Source: Dehalobacterium formicoaceticum
GTDB lineage: Bacteria > Bacillota > Dehalobacteriia > Dehalobacteriales > Dehalobacteriaceae
Length of the DNA stretch: 64,000 nucleotides
NCBI RefSeq assembly: GCF_002224645.1
Contig: NZ_CP022121.1
Coordinates: forward strand, 3,440,501 to 3,504,500
Direction of reading: 5' to 3'
Part shown: positions 1-9,627 of the stretch, piece after piece
How positions within the stretch are numbered: position 1 is the first letter of the stretch
How the letters are laid out: each line of letters starts with the position of its first letter
The notes under the pieces: generated by a model
Told to the model about the DNA's origin: nothing
Databases searched by the model: none
Seen by the model: the letters and a program-made list of their open reading frames with translations, nothing else
Position numbers and translations under genes: made by a program

Positions 1-2
1 TT

Positions 3-107
3 TTTGGTAAGCAATTTTTTAACTTTGTTGAAACTGAATGCTCGGAAAAAATTAAATTTAATAAAATGGTTGATAGTGGTCGTAGAGCACAGTATAAAAT
101 AATATGA
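3..107 (+). CDS. C-terminal end of an unidentified ICE protein (partial)
   Basis: An open frame enters from the left edge and ends at TGA 105-107, giving a 34-residue charged tail that ends in RRAQYKII. The other two forward frames look less protein-like. It sits just upstream of ICE transfer genes on the same strand, so it is probably another ICE gene. No domain can be recognised from this tail. Confidence 0.4.
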   Translation, partial: FGKQFFNFVETECSEKIKFNKMVDSGRRAQYKII

Positions 108-122
108 TTTTAGGAGATTTTC

Positions 123-344
123 ATGAATAAACAACAATTAAACAAAAATATTAGAACAGATATAACTTTTTATGTCCAACAAAATAAAGGTATCTACAAT
201 ACTCGAGATTTGATTTCAGTTCTTGCAACGAAACATCAGACTACCAAGCAAAGAGTTAGTGGAAATATCTCTTTCGTCGTCACAAAACTTCAACAACATC
301 ATATTACAACAATAACCCCTAAAAAAGAAAGCTATATCCACTAA
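123..344 (+). CDS. Small hypothetical ICE protein (73 aa)
   Basis: A 73-residue basic, Gln/Lys/Thr-rich soluble protein with no signal peptide or membrane span. The ATG follows a TAGGAG ribosome site by about six bases. The middle (roughly residues 20-60) alternates short helix-like stretches and could be a small winged-helix DNA-binding fold, but that is a guess from composition only. It is the gene immediately before the giant helicase-methylase gene, with a hairpin between them. I do not recognise the family. Confidence 0.6.
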   Translation: MNKQQLNKNIRTDITFYVQQNKGIYNTRDLISVLATKHQTTKQRVSGNISFVVTKLQQHHITTITPKKESYIH

Positions 345-351
345 ATTGAGC

Positions 352-379
352 AAAGGCACTTCCATATTGGAGGTGCTTT
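352..379 (+). terminator. Hairpin between the 73-aa gene and the giant helicase gene
   Basis: The arms around GGCACTTCC and GGAGGTGC form a stem of about 10 bp with a short AT loop, followed by TTTAAATTTT. This is a weak intrinsic terminator or attenuator, 28 bases before the giant gene. Confidence 0.4.
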
Positions 380-406
380 AAATTTTGTAAAAAGGAGGTT
401 TAACAC

Positions 407-3400
407 ATGCCAACAAAAGCGCAATCCTTTGCACAACTTGCAGAGTTTACCGCCGAGCACCTGACAAGCAGCCTTGCCAACTGGACTGGATTTCTTACCA
501 CCGTAGGGCGACTATATAAATATCCATACCATGAGCAGTTAATGATTTACGCACAAAGACCTGATGCAACGGCTTGTGCTGATTATGAGCTTTGGAATAA
601 CAAAATGAACCGATTTGTTCACCGTGGCTCCACAGGCATTGCACTTCTTGATTCCACAGGTGACAAGCCAAAGCTTAAATATGTATTTGATGTTTCCGAT
701 ACAGGCGGCAGAGAAAATTCTCGCCGCCCTTTTCTTTGGGAGATGCAAAATCACCACACCGAGCCTGTTCTTGAAATGCTTTCAGATAAATTTGATGTAG
801 AAGAAAGTTCTCTTTTCGAGGCGTTTGACATCATTGCACGAAATCTATCGAAGGCGTATTATGAAGACCACAGAGATGATATTCGTTATCTCACAGGAAG
901 CAGCTTTTTAGAAGATTACGATGAGCTTAGTCTCCAAACTGCTTTTGTAGATGCGGCAACTGTCAGTACTTCTTATACCTTGATGAAACGATGCGGACTG
1001 GATACAGAGGCATATTTCACCCATGAGGATTTCCTCCCTATTTTCGATTTTAATACAGCTGATGCCGTTTGCCTTTTGGGTACAGCCGTCAGTGAACAAT
1101 CCGAAAAGATATTTAGACAAATAGCCATAACCATTGCAAAAACAGAACGTGAAAGGAGCAGCGAATATGAACAACATCACTTATCAGAAGAACGGGGATT
1201 ATCAGATACCAAACCTGAGCATAGCGCCACAGGATCAGCCTTTGGGGAAATACGGGAGGATGCGAAAAACATATCTTCAGAAGCATCGGACAGCCTTGTT
1301 CAATTCCCTACTCCTGAGCGAGAAACTCTACCCTCATCTATTGGAGATAGATCACACCGCAACCAGACGGATGGATCAAATCATGACCGATTTACAGAAA
1401 AAGCAGACACCTCCCGACAAGATGATCTATCAGATGGAATGGGTAGGATACATGAACAACTTGAAGGCGCAAGCGGAGGAACTGATACTGGCGGAACTTA
1501 TCTACAACTAAATCTTTTCCCAACAGAAGAAGAACAAATACAGCGTATAGCAGAGAGCGAAATGTCCTCTGCTTTTTCTTTGTCCTTATCAGAGATAGAG
1601 CACGAGCTTGTGCGTGGCACAGGCACACAGGATGGGAAATTCCGTGTCCAGCAGCTCTATCAGACCATGCCAGACCGCAAAACTGCCATTGATTTTTTGA
1701 AACAGGAATATGGATATTATGGGCATAGCCACACCTTTACCGATGGCACAAGTGGATTTGTTGATTATCAGCCATCAAAAGGCATGGTAATACAGCACTA
1801 TGCCTCCAGCAGTAATATTGCTTTAAAGTGGGACGATGTTGAAAAACATCTTCGTGCCATGGTCCAATCTGATCGCTATTTAACCACTATTGAAAAAGAC
1901 GAGCTTGATCACCGTGAAAGAGCTTCCATAGGAATGGATAATGCCATCCAAGAAAGTGAAATGGAACAAGCGCCACAGCCTGATCCCGTAGCACAAGAAA
2001 TCACACAGGTAGACATAGACGCTGCCTTACAAAAGTGGAATGGCAATTTAGAGAGCAAGCAAAATGTTGCTAGATATATGCAAGAACACAGCCGTGAGCG
2101 AAACACAGCCGAATGGCTGAGAAATGAGTATGGAAGTAGTTCTGCATCTTTTACCATCACCAAAGGCGATATGACACTGGAACTGCCGTGGGCTAAAGTA
2201 CAGCGATACGTGGCAAAGCTCATTGCAGAAGATGTCTTTCTCACAAAGCCTGAATCTTCTTATGCTGATGTTGAATCCGAACCCCAACACCTAACTGTGG
2301 AGCCTTCCCCTATTCCATATGTCCCTGGCGACACGGTCTACCTTGAAAATAACACGGCATTCATCATTGAAAAAATCGGACAACATGACATTACCCTTCG
2401 TGATCCCTCACTCTTCTATCCAATCCTTAGAGCAGAAAGTAGAGAAAGCTTCTTGCAGCTTTTGGAGCGCTATCCTCAGCCCGAAGCCGAACATGAAAAG
2501 GGTGAAAATTTCCGCATTACCGATGAGCATTTAGGCGAAGGCAGCAGACGTGACAAATTCCAGAGAAATCTAACTGCTATCACGACTTTGCTGACACTTG
2601 AAAAAGAAAACAGACCCGCTACAAAAGCAGAACAGGAGATCTTGTCGAAATATATCGGCTGGGGCGGCTTATCAGAAGTATTCGATAAGGATAATAACAG
2701 CTTCTCAGGAGAGTTTGCACAGCTAAAAGCCATCTTGTCTGAGGACGAATACAATATGGCACGAGCCTCCACTTTGAACGCTCACTATACCAGTCCTACC
2801 GTAATCAAAGCAATCTATAATACCGTTGAACGCATGGGCTTTAGTACGGGCAACATATTAGAACCGGCTTGTGGCACAGGGAATTTTTTTGGCCTCCTCC
2901 CCGACAGCATGGCAGATTCAAGGCTATATGGGATTGAACTGGACAGCATAACTGGCAGGATTGCAAAACAGCTTTATCCCAATGCCAATATTGAAATAAC
3001 TGGCTTTGAAAAAGCTGAGCTGCCTGATAGCTTTTTTGACCTTGCAATCGGCAACGTTCCTTTTGGCAATTACAAACTCAGTGAAAAGCGGTACGACACC
3101 CAAAGTTTTCTCATTCACGACCATTTTTTTGCAAAGGCACTCGATAAAGTTCGTCCCGGAGGTGTTGTCGCTTTTATCACATCAAAAGGCACAATGGATA
3201 AGCAATCCCCTGAAGTTCGCAGATACCTTGCACAGCGGGCCGAGCTTTTAGGAGCAATCCGACTGCCGAACAATGCCTTTTTGAAAAATGCAGGCACGGA
3301 AGTCACCAGTGATATTCTGTTTTTACAAAAGCGCGACAGACCGATTGATGTGGATCGAGATTGGATTTACCTTGATAAAAATGAAGATGATATAACCCTC

Positions 3401-6400
3401 AACAGATACTTTGCCGACCATCCTGAAATGGTTCTTGGAAAGATGGAGATGAAAAGCGGTCAGTTCGGCATGGAAAGCACCTGTTCGCCAGTTCCCGATG
3501 TTGACCTTTCCGAGCTGCTAATGACAGCTATGGCAAACATCGATGGCATTATTCCTGAAGCAGAGCTACCTGATATCGAAATAGGTACCTCTACTTCGCT
3601 TCCTGCCGATCCTACGGTAAAAAACTTTTCCTATACCCTCATAAATGGTGAAGTCTACTACCGCGAAAACAGTCGCATGGTGCGCCCTGAGTTGAATCAA
3701 ATGGCTAAGGAACGTATTACTGGATTGGTGAACCTCAGAGAGTGTGTTAATGACCTTATCCAATATCAGCTTGAAGATTATGGGGACGAGACAATCCAGC
3801 AGGAACAAGCTCGTTTAAACTACCTTTACGACAGCTTCACCTCAAAATATGGCCTTATTAATAGTCGTGGCAACAGTCTTGCCTTTAGCGAGGACAATTC
3901 TTATTATCTCCTTTGTTCTCTTGAGGATGTAGACGAAAATGGCAATCTGAAGTCCAAAGCCGATATGTTCACCAAACGCACGATCAAAAAACGGGCTGAC
4001 ATTACTTCCGTTGATACTGCAAGTGAAGCGTTGGCTGTATCCATTGGAGAAAAGGCAGTAGTGGACATGTCATTCATGGCAAAGCTCACAGGCATACAGG
4101 AAGATCAGCTTGCTGAAGAACTACAGGGCGTTATCTTTCGCCTGCCAGATCTCCAAAGCGAAGACAAGCCCACCTATGTCACTGCCGATGAATATCTTTC
4201 TGGAAATGTCCGTGAAAAACTACGAACCGCAAAGCTTGCAGCAAGGCTATCTGATATTTATCTTCCCAATGTCTCTGCACTAGAGGCAGCGCAGCCGAAA
4301 GACCTTGAAGCATCAGAGATAGATGTCCGTCTTGGTGCAACTTGGATTGACAAAAGCTATATCGAACAGTTCATGTATGATCTGTTTGATACCCCATGGC
4401 GGAATCAAGGCGATATCGAAGTAAAATACGCACCTTTTACTGCCGAATGGAACATCACCAATAAAAATAGCATCGGCTATAACAATGTAGCCGCTTATGT
4501 AACCTACGGCACTGACAGAGCAAATGCCTACCGCATTTTGGAAGACACCCTTAATCTTCGCGACATTCGTATCTACGACACTGTAACAGATCCCGACGGA
4601 AAGGAACGACGTGTTCTCAACAAGGATGCTACCACCTTGGCACAACAAAAACAACAGACTATAAAAGATGCTTTTCAAGAATGGATTTTCAAAGATGCAG
4701 ACAGACGGCAAACCCTTGTCAGGCAGTACAATGAAAAATTCAATTCTATCCGCCCCCGTGAATATGATGGTCAGCACATTAAGTTTGGCGGCATCAATCC
4801 CGAAATCGCCCTCAGACCCCACCAAGTCAACGCCATTGCTCACATTCTTTATGGCAACAACACCCTACTCGCCCATGAAGTCGGTGCAGGTAAGACATTT
4901 GAAATGGTAGCCGCAGCAATGGAAAGCAAACGCTTAGGTTTATGTCAAAAGCCTCTCTTTGCAGTGCCCAACCATTTAACCGAACAATGGGCAAGCGAGT
5001 TTTTAAGGCTTTATCCTGCTTCAAACATTTTGGTCGCTACAAAAAAGGACTTTGAAACAAAAAACCGCAAAAAATTCTGTGCAAGGATTGCCACCGGAGA
5101 ATATGATGCAGTCATCATTGGCCACAGCCAGTTTGAGCGCATCCCTATGTCCATAGAACGGCAGGAACGCTTACTCCGTGAGCAGATTGATGAAATCATT
5201 GATGGTATTGAAGAAATCAAGGCAAGCGGTGGTGAGCGCTTTACAGTCAAGCAACTTGAACGTACCAAAAAAGGACTGGAAGAACGGCTAAAAAAATTGG
5301 AGGCTCAAGAGCGCAAAGATGATGTGGTGACATTTGAGCAGCTTGGTGTTGATAGACTCTATGTTGATGAGGCACATAGCTATAAAAATCTATTCTTATA
5401 TACCAAAATGCGAAACGTGGCAGGACTCTCTACCTCTGATGCTCAAAAATCCAGTGATATGTTTCTAAAATGTCGCTATATGGATGAGTTGACTGGCGGC
5501 AAAGGCATTGTATTTGCCACTGGCACGCCTATCTCAAACTCCATGACTGAGCTTTACACCATGCAGCGATATTTGCAGTACAACACGTTACAAAAAAATG
5601 GTCTTACCCACTTTGATTGCTGGGCAAGCACCTTCGGTGAAACAGTAACGGCAATAGAGCTTGCACCAGAAGGCACTGGATACCGTGCAAGAACACGCTT
5701 TTCCAAGTTTTTTAATTTACCGGAGCTTATGGCGATGTTTAAGGAAGTAGCGGATATCAAGACTGCTGATCAGTTAGACTTGCCGACCCCAAAAGTAATC
5801 TATGAAACGGTTGCCGTAAAGCCTACAGAAATCCAATCGGAGATGGTTAAGGAGCTATCAAAACGGGCAGCCGAAGTCCATGCGAATAAGGTTGATCCAT
5901 CTATCGATAATATGCTCAAAATTACATCTGACGGTCGAAAGCTTGGGCTTGATCAACGGATCATCAATCCCCTACTGCCCGACGATGAAGCAAGCAAAGT
6001 TAATGCCTGCGTCAACAACATCTACCGTATCTGGCAAGAAGGCTCTGCAGATAAGCTGACACAGCTTGTGTTTTGTGATATCTCCACGCCTAAAGGAAGG
6101 GCCATGATGCAGGACGATCGGGCTGCAAAGGCAGGTTCACAGACCATTAACGGTATTGAGCTTGCCGCGCTTGAGGATAGTATGCCTGATTACGTCACTG
6201 AAACTGGCACTGTTGGATTTAATGTTTATGATGATATTCGAAACAAGCTGGTGTCAATGGGAATGCCAAAGCATCAGGTGGCTTTTATCCATGAGGCAAA
6301 TACAGAAGTGCGGAAGAAAGAACTCTTTGCTAAGGTTCGCACTGGCGATGTTCGTGTTCTGCTAGGCAGTACGGCCAAATGTGGTGCGGGTACAAATATT

Positions 6401-7441
6401 CAAGACCGTCTTGTCGCCCTACACGACCTTGACTGCCCGTGGCGTCCCGGAGATTTGACCCAGCGTTCAGGCAGAATTGAACGTCAAGGCAACCTCAATG
6501 AGCAAGTTGGGATCTACCGCTATGTAACTGAGGCGACCTTTGATGCATACCTTTGGCAGACTGTCGAAAACAAGCAAAAATTCATCTCACAAATAATGAC
6601 CTCCAAAAGTCCTGTTCGTTCCTGTGAGGATGTAGATGAGGCTGCTCTCTCCTATGCCGAAATCAAAGCGCTCTGTGCAGGCAACCCCAAAATCAAAGAG
6701 AAGATGGACCTTGATATCGATGTGGCGAGGCTCAAACTTTTAAAATCAAATCATCAAAGCAGCCAGTACCGTCTTGAGGATAATTTGCTGAAATACTTCC
6801 CTGAAAACATAGAAAAAAACAAAGGCTATATCAAAGGCTTTGAGCAGGATTTGCAGACCCTAAAAGCGCATATTCCAAAGGATGGCGAATTCATACCAAT
6901 GCTCATTAAGAACGATACCCTAACGGATAAGGACAACGCAGGAGCAGCACTCTTGGAAGCCTGCAAAGAAGTAAAAGGTAGTGAATCCGTAGAGATTGGA
7001 AGATACCGTGGATTCTCTATGCATCTATCCTTTGACAGCTTCAACAGGGAGTTTCAACTCACACTCAAGGGAGCAATGAGCCATCCTGCTAGACTAGGTA
7101 TGGATGCCCGAGGAAATCTCATTCGTATTGATAATGTTCTTGCTTCTATGCCTGAGCGCTTAAAGGCGGTAACAGATCAACTGGACAATCTCTACAATCA
7201 GCAAGCTGCTGCAAAAGCAGAGCTAGGCAAGCCATTCCCTCAAGAACAGGAGCTAAAAGAAAAAACCATACGGCTCTCAACCCTCGACGCTGAGCTTAAT
7301 ATGGATGCAGGCGGCCACGCCCCCTCCAGTGATGCTCTATGCAAAAAAGACCGTCCTTCCATCTTAGATTGCTTAAAACAACCTCCCAAAATCGGCAAAG
7401 AGCTTAAGGGAAAGCATGAGAAAGAAATGGAGGCACGATAA
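407..7441 (+). CDS. Giant ICE helicase / N6-adenine methylase-like fusion protein (2344 aa)
   Basis: This is the very large SNF2-helicase/DNA-methylase protein typical of Tn1549-type clostridial ICEs. It is probably used in element DNA processing or antirestriction during transfer. The N-terminal part (about residues 20-80) resembles the ArdC/LtrC-like ssDNA-binding region. A hydrophilic linker (about 255-370) coincides with the embedded tnpV gene. A SAM-methylase-like domain has motif I EPACGTGNFFG near residue 819 and motif IV NVPFG near 883. The helicase domain has Walker A HEVGAGKT near 1492, DEAH near 1654, a motif III-like ATGTPISNS, and motif VI RSGRIERQG near 2020. ATG 407 follows AAGGAGG. 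Its stop overlaps the mobC start (TAATG), so the two are translationally coupled. The methylase motif is NVPF rather than NPPF/Y, so catalytic activity is uncertain. Confidence 0.85.
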   Translation: MPTKAQSFAQLAEFTAEHLTSSLANWTGFLTTVGRLYKYPYHEQLMIYAQRPDATACADYELWNNKMNRFVHRGSTGIALLDSTGDKPKLKYVFDVSDTGGRENSRRPFLWEMQNHHTEPVLEMLSDKFDVEESSLFEAFDIIARNLSKAYYEDHRDDIRYLTGSSFLEDYDELSLQTAFVDAATVSTSYTLMKRCGLDTEAYFTHEDFLPIFDFNTADAVCLLGTAVSEQSEKIFRQIAITIAKTERERSSEYEQHHLSEERGLSDTKPEHSATGSAFGEIREDAKNISSEASDSLVQFPTPERETLPSSIGDRSHRNQTDGSNHDRFTEKADTSRQDDLSDGMGRIHEQLEGASGGTDTGGTYLQLNLFPTEEEQIQRIAESEMSSAFSLSLSEIEHELVRGTGTQDGKFRVQQLYQTMPDRKTAIDFLKQEYGYYGHSHTFTDGTSGFVDYQPSKGMVIQHYASSSNIALKWDDVEKHLRAMVQSDRYLTTIEKDELDHRERASIGMDNAIQESEMEQAPQPDPVAQEITQVDIDAALQKWNGNLESKQNVARYMQEHSRERNTAEWLRNEYGSSSASFTITKGDMTLELPWAKVQRYVAKLIAEDVFLTKPESSYADVESEPQHLTVEPSPIPYVPGDTVYLENNTAFIIEKIGQHDITLRDPSLFYPILRAESRESFLQLLERYPQPEAEHEKGENFRITDEHLGEGSRRDKFQRNLTAITTLLTLEKENRPATKAEQEILSKYIGWGGLSEVFDKDNNSFSGEFAQLKAILSEDEYNMARASTLNAHYTSPTVIKAIYNTVERMGFSTGNILEPACGTGNFFGLLPDSMADSRLYGIELDSITGRIAKQLYPNANIEITGFEKAELPDSFFDLAIGNVPFGNYKLSEKRYDTQSFLIHDHFFAKALDKVRPGGVVAFITSKGTMDKQSPEVRRYLAQRAELLGAIRLPNNAFLKNAGTEVTSDILFLQKRDRPIDVDRDWIYLDKNEDDITLNRYFADHPEMVLGKMEMKSGQFGMESTCSPVPDVDLSELLMTAMANIDGIIPEAELPDIEIGTSTSLPADPTVKNFSYTLINGEVYYRENSRMVRPELNQMAKERITGLVNLRECVNDLIQYQLEDYGDETIQQEQARLNYLYDSFTSKYGLINSRGNSLAFSEDNSYYLLCSLEDVDENGNLKSKADMFTKRTIKKRADITSVDTASEALAVSIGEKAVVDMSFMAKLTGIQEDQLAEELQGVIFRLPDLQSEDKPTYVTADEYLSGNVREKLRTAKLAARLSDIYLPNVSALEAAQPKDLEASEIDVRLGATWIDKSYIEQFMYDLFDTPWRNQGDIEVKYAPFTAEWNITNKNSIGYNNVAAYVTYGTDRANAYRILEDTLNLRDIRIYDTVTDPDGKERRVLNKDATTLAQQKQQTIKDAFQEWIFKDADRRQTLVRQYNEKFNSIRPREYDGQHIKFGGINPEIALRPHQVNAIAHILYGNNTLLAHEVGAGKTFEMVAAAMESKRLGLCQKPLFAVPNHLTEQWASEFLRLYPASNILVATKKDFETKNRKKFCARIATGEYDAVIIGHSQFERIPMSIERQERLLREQIDEIIDGIEEIKASGGERFTVKQLERTKKGLEERLKKLEAQERKDDVVTFEQLGVDRLYVDEAHSYKNLFLYTKMRNVAGLSTSDAQKSSDMFLKCRYMDELTGGKGIVFATGTPISNSMTELYTMQRYLQYNTLQKNGLTHFDCWASTFGETVTAIELAPEGTGYRARTRFSKFFNLPELMAMFKEVADIKTADQLDLPTPKVIYETVAVKPTEIQSEMVKELSKRAAEVHANKVDPSIDNMLKITSDGRKLGLDQRIINPLLPDDEASKVNACVNNIYRIWQEGSADKLTQLVFCDISTPKGRAMMQDDRAAKAGSQTINGIELAALEDSMPDYVTETGTVGFNVYDDIRNKLVSMGMPKHQVAFIHEANTEVRKKELFAKVRTGDVRVLLGSTAKCGAGTNIQDRLVALHDLDCPWRPGDLTQRSGRIERQGNLNEQVGIYRYVTEATFDAYLWQTVENKQKFISQIMTSKSPVRSCEDVDEAALSYAEIKALCAGNPKIKEKMDLDIDVARLKLLKSNHQSSQYRLEDNLLKYFPENIEKNKGYIKGFEQDLQTLKAHIPKDGEFIPMLIKNDTLTDKDNAGAALLEACKEVKGSESVEIGRYRGFSMHLSFDSFNREFQLTLKGAMSHPARLGMDARGNLIRIDNVLASMPERLKAVTDQLDNLYNQQAAAKAELGKPFPQEQELKEKTIRLSTLDAELNMDAGGHAPSSDALCKKDRPSILDCLKQPPKIGKELKGKHEKEMEAR
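1167..1511 (+). CDS. tnpV: TnpV family protein, fully overlapped in another frame of the giant gene
   Basis: A 114-aa protein read in a different frame from the surrounding helicase-methylase gene. It has the TnpV family signature: GKYGRMRKTYLQ, then LYPHLLEID, then a C-terminal AQAEELILAELIY. The ATG has its own strong ribosome site, AAAGGAG, eight bases upstream. The family was first noted in Tn4451-class elements and its biochemical role is not established. The corresponding stretch of the big protein is a low-complexity Ser/Asp/Glu/Arg linker, as expected if the linker was created by translating over tnpV. Recognition is from memory of the family, with no alignment run. Confidence 0.75.
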   Translation: MNNITYQKNGDYQIPNLSIAPQDQPLGKYGRMRKTYLQKHRTALFNSLLLSEKLYPHLLEIDHTATRRMDQIMTDLQKKQTPPDKMIYQMEWVGYMNNLKAQAEELILAELIYN

Positions 7442-7776
7442 TGGCAAAAAGGGCACGAAATATTCAACTTCACTTTATGGTGACGGAACAGGAGCGTAGT
7501 TTTATTGCAGAAAAAATGGAGCAGCTCGGCACAAAAAATTTAGGAGCCTATCTTCGCAAAATGGCGGTAGACGGCTACGTCATACAGCTTGATTTGTCAG
7601 ATATTCGTGAATTGGTAAGCCTACTTCGACGCACCAGTAACAGTTTAAATCAGCTCACAAAGCGCGTACATGAAACAGGCAATATTTACAGTGATGACAT
7701 TGAGGAATTAAGAAAAAGCTACGATAAACTTTGGGAGACGGCAGATGAAATACTCTGCCGCCTTTCTACAATTTAA
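7441..7776 (+). CDS. mobC: MobC-like relaxosome accessory protein (111 aa)
   Basis: A basic N-terminus (MAKRARNIQLHFMVT) is followed by a ribbon-helix-helix-like region and the NLGAYLRKMAVDGY stretch typical of MobC-type mobilisation proteins. The C-terminal half is helical (SNSLNQLTKRVHETGNIY). MobC proteins bind oriT and help the relaxase open and nick DNA. Its ATG overlaps the stop codon of the giant helicase gene, and the relaxase gene follows about 400 bases downstream, which matches the usual order in this ICE class. Confidence 0.8.
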   Translation: MAKRARNIQLHFMVTEQERSFIAEKMEQLGTKNLGAYLRKMAVDGYVIQLDLSDIRELVSLLRRTSNSLNQLTKRVHETGNIYSDDIEELRKSYDKLWETADEILCRLSTI

Positions 7777-7843
7777 AATCCGTATCATGGACAGACAGAT
7801 AAGGCTTTGGTACGCTTGTCTTATAAAAATGGAGGTCGGTCTT

Positions 7844-8128
7844 ATGAGAATCCTACTTAAAATAATTTTGTTCCCCATAACCCTTATGGTATCTATCATA
7901 TTGCTGGTGTGCCAATTCATCTGTGTATTTAGCTCAATGCTGCTTTCAATTTTGGCATTTGTCTTGTTCGCAATTGGACTTGCAACGATGCTACTTTTGG
8001 GTGAAACAAATGAAGGATTAAAAGTCCTATTCATTGCTTACCTTATCAGTCCTTATGGTATCCCGATGCTCGCCGCATGGTTCCTTGGTACAATAGGCGG
8101 GATCAATGAAAGGCTCAAATCTATTTGA
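7844..8128 (+). CDS. CD1845-like small membrane protein of the ICE (94 aa)
   Basis: ATG 7844 follows GGAGGT and is preferred over an upstream ATG inside mobC. The product has two strongly hydrophobic segments (about residues 5-50 and 60-80), the second containing LISPYGIP.LAAW, and then a short polar tail. Small proteins with this ISPYG..LA pattern sit between mobC and the relaxase in Tn1549/CTn elements (CD1845 family). The function is unknown. A membrane location is inferred from hydrophobicity. A terminator follows directly. Confidence 0.65.
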   Translation: MRILLKIILFPITLMVSIILLVCQFICVFSSMLLSILAFVLFAIGLATMLLLGETNEGLKVLFIAYLISPYGIPMLAAWFLGTIGGINERLKSI

Positions 8129-8134
8129 TACTAT

Positions 8135-8169
8135 GCACTTAGATCGTTGGATCTAGGTGCTGTTTTTTT
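8135..8169 (+). terminator. Intrinsic terminator upstream of the relaxase gene
   Basis: GCACTTAGATC and GATCTAGGTGC form a near-perfect 11-bp stem with a GTTG loop, followed by TGTTTTTTT. It lies between the membrane-protein gene and the relaxase ribosome site. Confidence 0.8.
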
Positions 8170-8187
8170 GCAAAGGGAGGTGTTATC

Positions 8188-9588
8188 CTGGCTACCACAC
8201 GTTTGATATCCATGCACCAAAATAAAGGCAAATCCATAGCCGACTGCCTTGCGGATCGTACCGATTATGCAAAGAATCCAAGCAAGACAAACGATGGCGA
8301 ACTCATCCGTTCTTTCGAGTGCGATCCCAAAACTATACAGGGTGAATTTCTCCTAGCAAAGCGACAGTATTCTGATATTACAGGCAGGCAGCAAGAGAAC
8401 GATGTGATAGCCTATCAAATACGCCAGTCCTTCAAACCGGATGAGATTTCGCCAGAGCTTGCCAACAAAATCGGTTATGAATTAGGCATGAGTTTTACGA
8501 AAGGCAACCACGCTTTTATCGTTGCAACTCACATCGACAAAGCCCATATTCACAATCATATTATCTTTAACTCCACTTCCTTGGACTGCACAAAAAAGTT
8601 CAGGGATTTTTTAGGCTCTGGAAAAGCTGTCCGTAAAATTTCTGATCGCCTTTGCCTTGAAAACAGTCTCTCTATCATCGAAAATCCAAAGCGTGGAAAG
8701 AATCATTATGGCAAGTGGTTAGGCGATAAAAAGCCTCTCTCCCACTCCGAAAAGCTACGCCAGATTATTGACGAAGTTCTTACAAGAAAGCCTGCGGATT
8801 TTACAGTCTTCTTAGAAGAAATGAAGCTGGCAGGCTTTGAAATAAAACAAGGAAACAACATATCCTTCAAGGGAGAGAATCAAAAGAAATTCATTCGCCT
8901 GCGTTCTCTCGGCAATGGTTATTCTGAGGATGAAATCAAAGCAATAATCAGTGGCGAGAAAGCCCCGATAAACAAGAAAAATCATCACCAAACACCTCCG
9001 TCACGTGTCAATTTGCTTGTGGATATACAGGCAAAATTACAGGCTGGCAAAGGTGCTGGCTATGAGCAGTGGGCTAAAATTTTCAATCTGAAGCAGATGG
9101 CACAGACAATAAACTTCTTAACAGAAAACAAGCTTCTTGCCTATGAGGATTTAGAGAAAAAATCTCTGAACGCCACCGATAATTTCAATCGCCTTTCTAC
9201 AGAAATCAAGGCTGCTGAAAAGCGTATGGCAGAGATTGCTATACTTAAAGCCCACATAATTAATTACGCCAAAACCCGTGAAGTTTATACTGCCTATCGC
9301 AAAGCAGGATACTCTAAAAAGTTCTATGAAGAACATGCTGCTGACCTTCTTTTACACAAGGCATCAAAGGCGACCTTTGATGAGCTTGGGCTTAAAAAGC
9401 TGTCAACGGTTAAGTCTCTGCAAGCAGAGTATGCCGAGCTGCTTTCCAAAAAGAAACAAGCCTATGGGATCTACCACGCAGCAAAAAAAGAAATGCAGGA
9501 GGTACTTACCGCAAAGGCAAATATCGATCGCCTTTTACAGAGTGAGCCTCCAGTAAAAGAGAATGAAAAAGCTCCAAATCAAAGATAG
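8188..9588 (+). CDS. mobA: MobA-type relaxase, probable CTG start (466 aa)
   Basis: This relaxase nicks oriT and pilots the transferred strand. The active-site histidine triad is visible as THIDKAHIHNHI at about residues 107-118. Upstream is the TTRLISMHQNKGKS start typical of these proteins, and the C-terminal half is coiled-coil-like and Lys-rich. The family N-terminus (M)ATTRLISMH is encoded only if CTG 8188 is used. That codon lies seven bases after an AAAGGGAGG ribosome site, whereas the next in-frame start (TTG 8203) is too far away and would delete conserved residues. The N-terminal domain looks complete. A hairpin-rich region follows at once. Confidence 0.85.
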   Translation: MATTRLISMHQNKGKSIADCLADRTDYAKNPSKTNDGELIRSFECDPKTIQGEFLLAKRQYSDITGRQQENDVIAYQIRQSFKPDEISPELANKIGYELGMSFTKGNHAFIVATHIDKAHIHNHIIFNSTSLDCTKKFRDFLGSGKAVRKISDRLCLENSLSIIENPKRGKNHYGKWLGDKKPLSHSEKLRQIIDEVLTRKPADFTVFLEEMKLAGFEIKQGNNISFKGENQKKFIRLRSLGNGYSEDEIKAIISGEKAPINKKNHHQTPPSRVNLLVDIQAKLQAGKGAGYEQWAKIFNLKQMAQTINFLTENKLLAYEDLEKKSLNATDNFNRLSTEIKAAEKRMAEIAILKAHIINYAKTREVYTAYRKAGYSKKFYEEHAADLLLHKASKATFDELGLKKLSTVKSLQAEYAELLSKKKQAYGIYHAAKKEMQEVLTAKANIDRLLQSEPPVKENEKAPNQR

Positions 9589-9627
9589 CATTGCCCATAT
9601 TATTTCAGCTCACGCAGTGAGCGTAGC

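Noticed and set aside
1392-1628. Minus-strand 78-aa frame in the tnpV region
   Set aside because: Two plus-strand frames already explain this DNA. The antisense frame has no family features.
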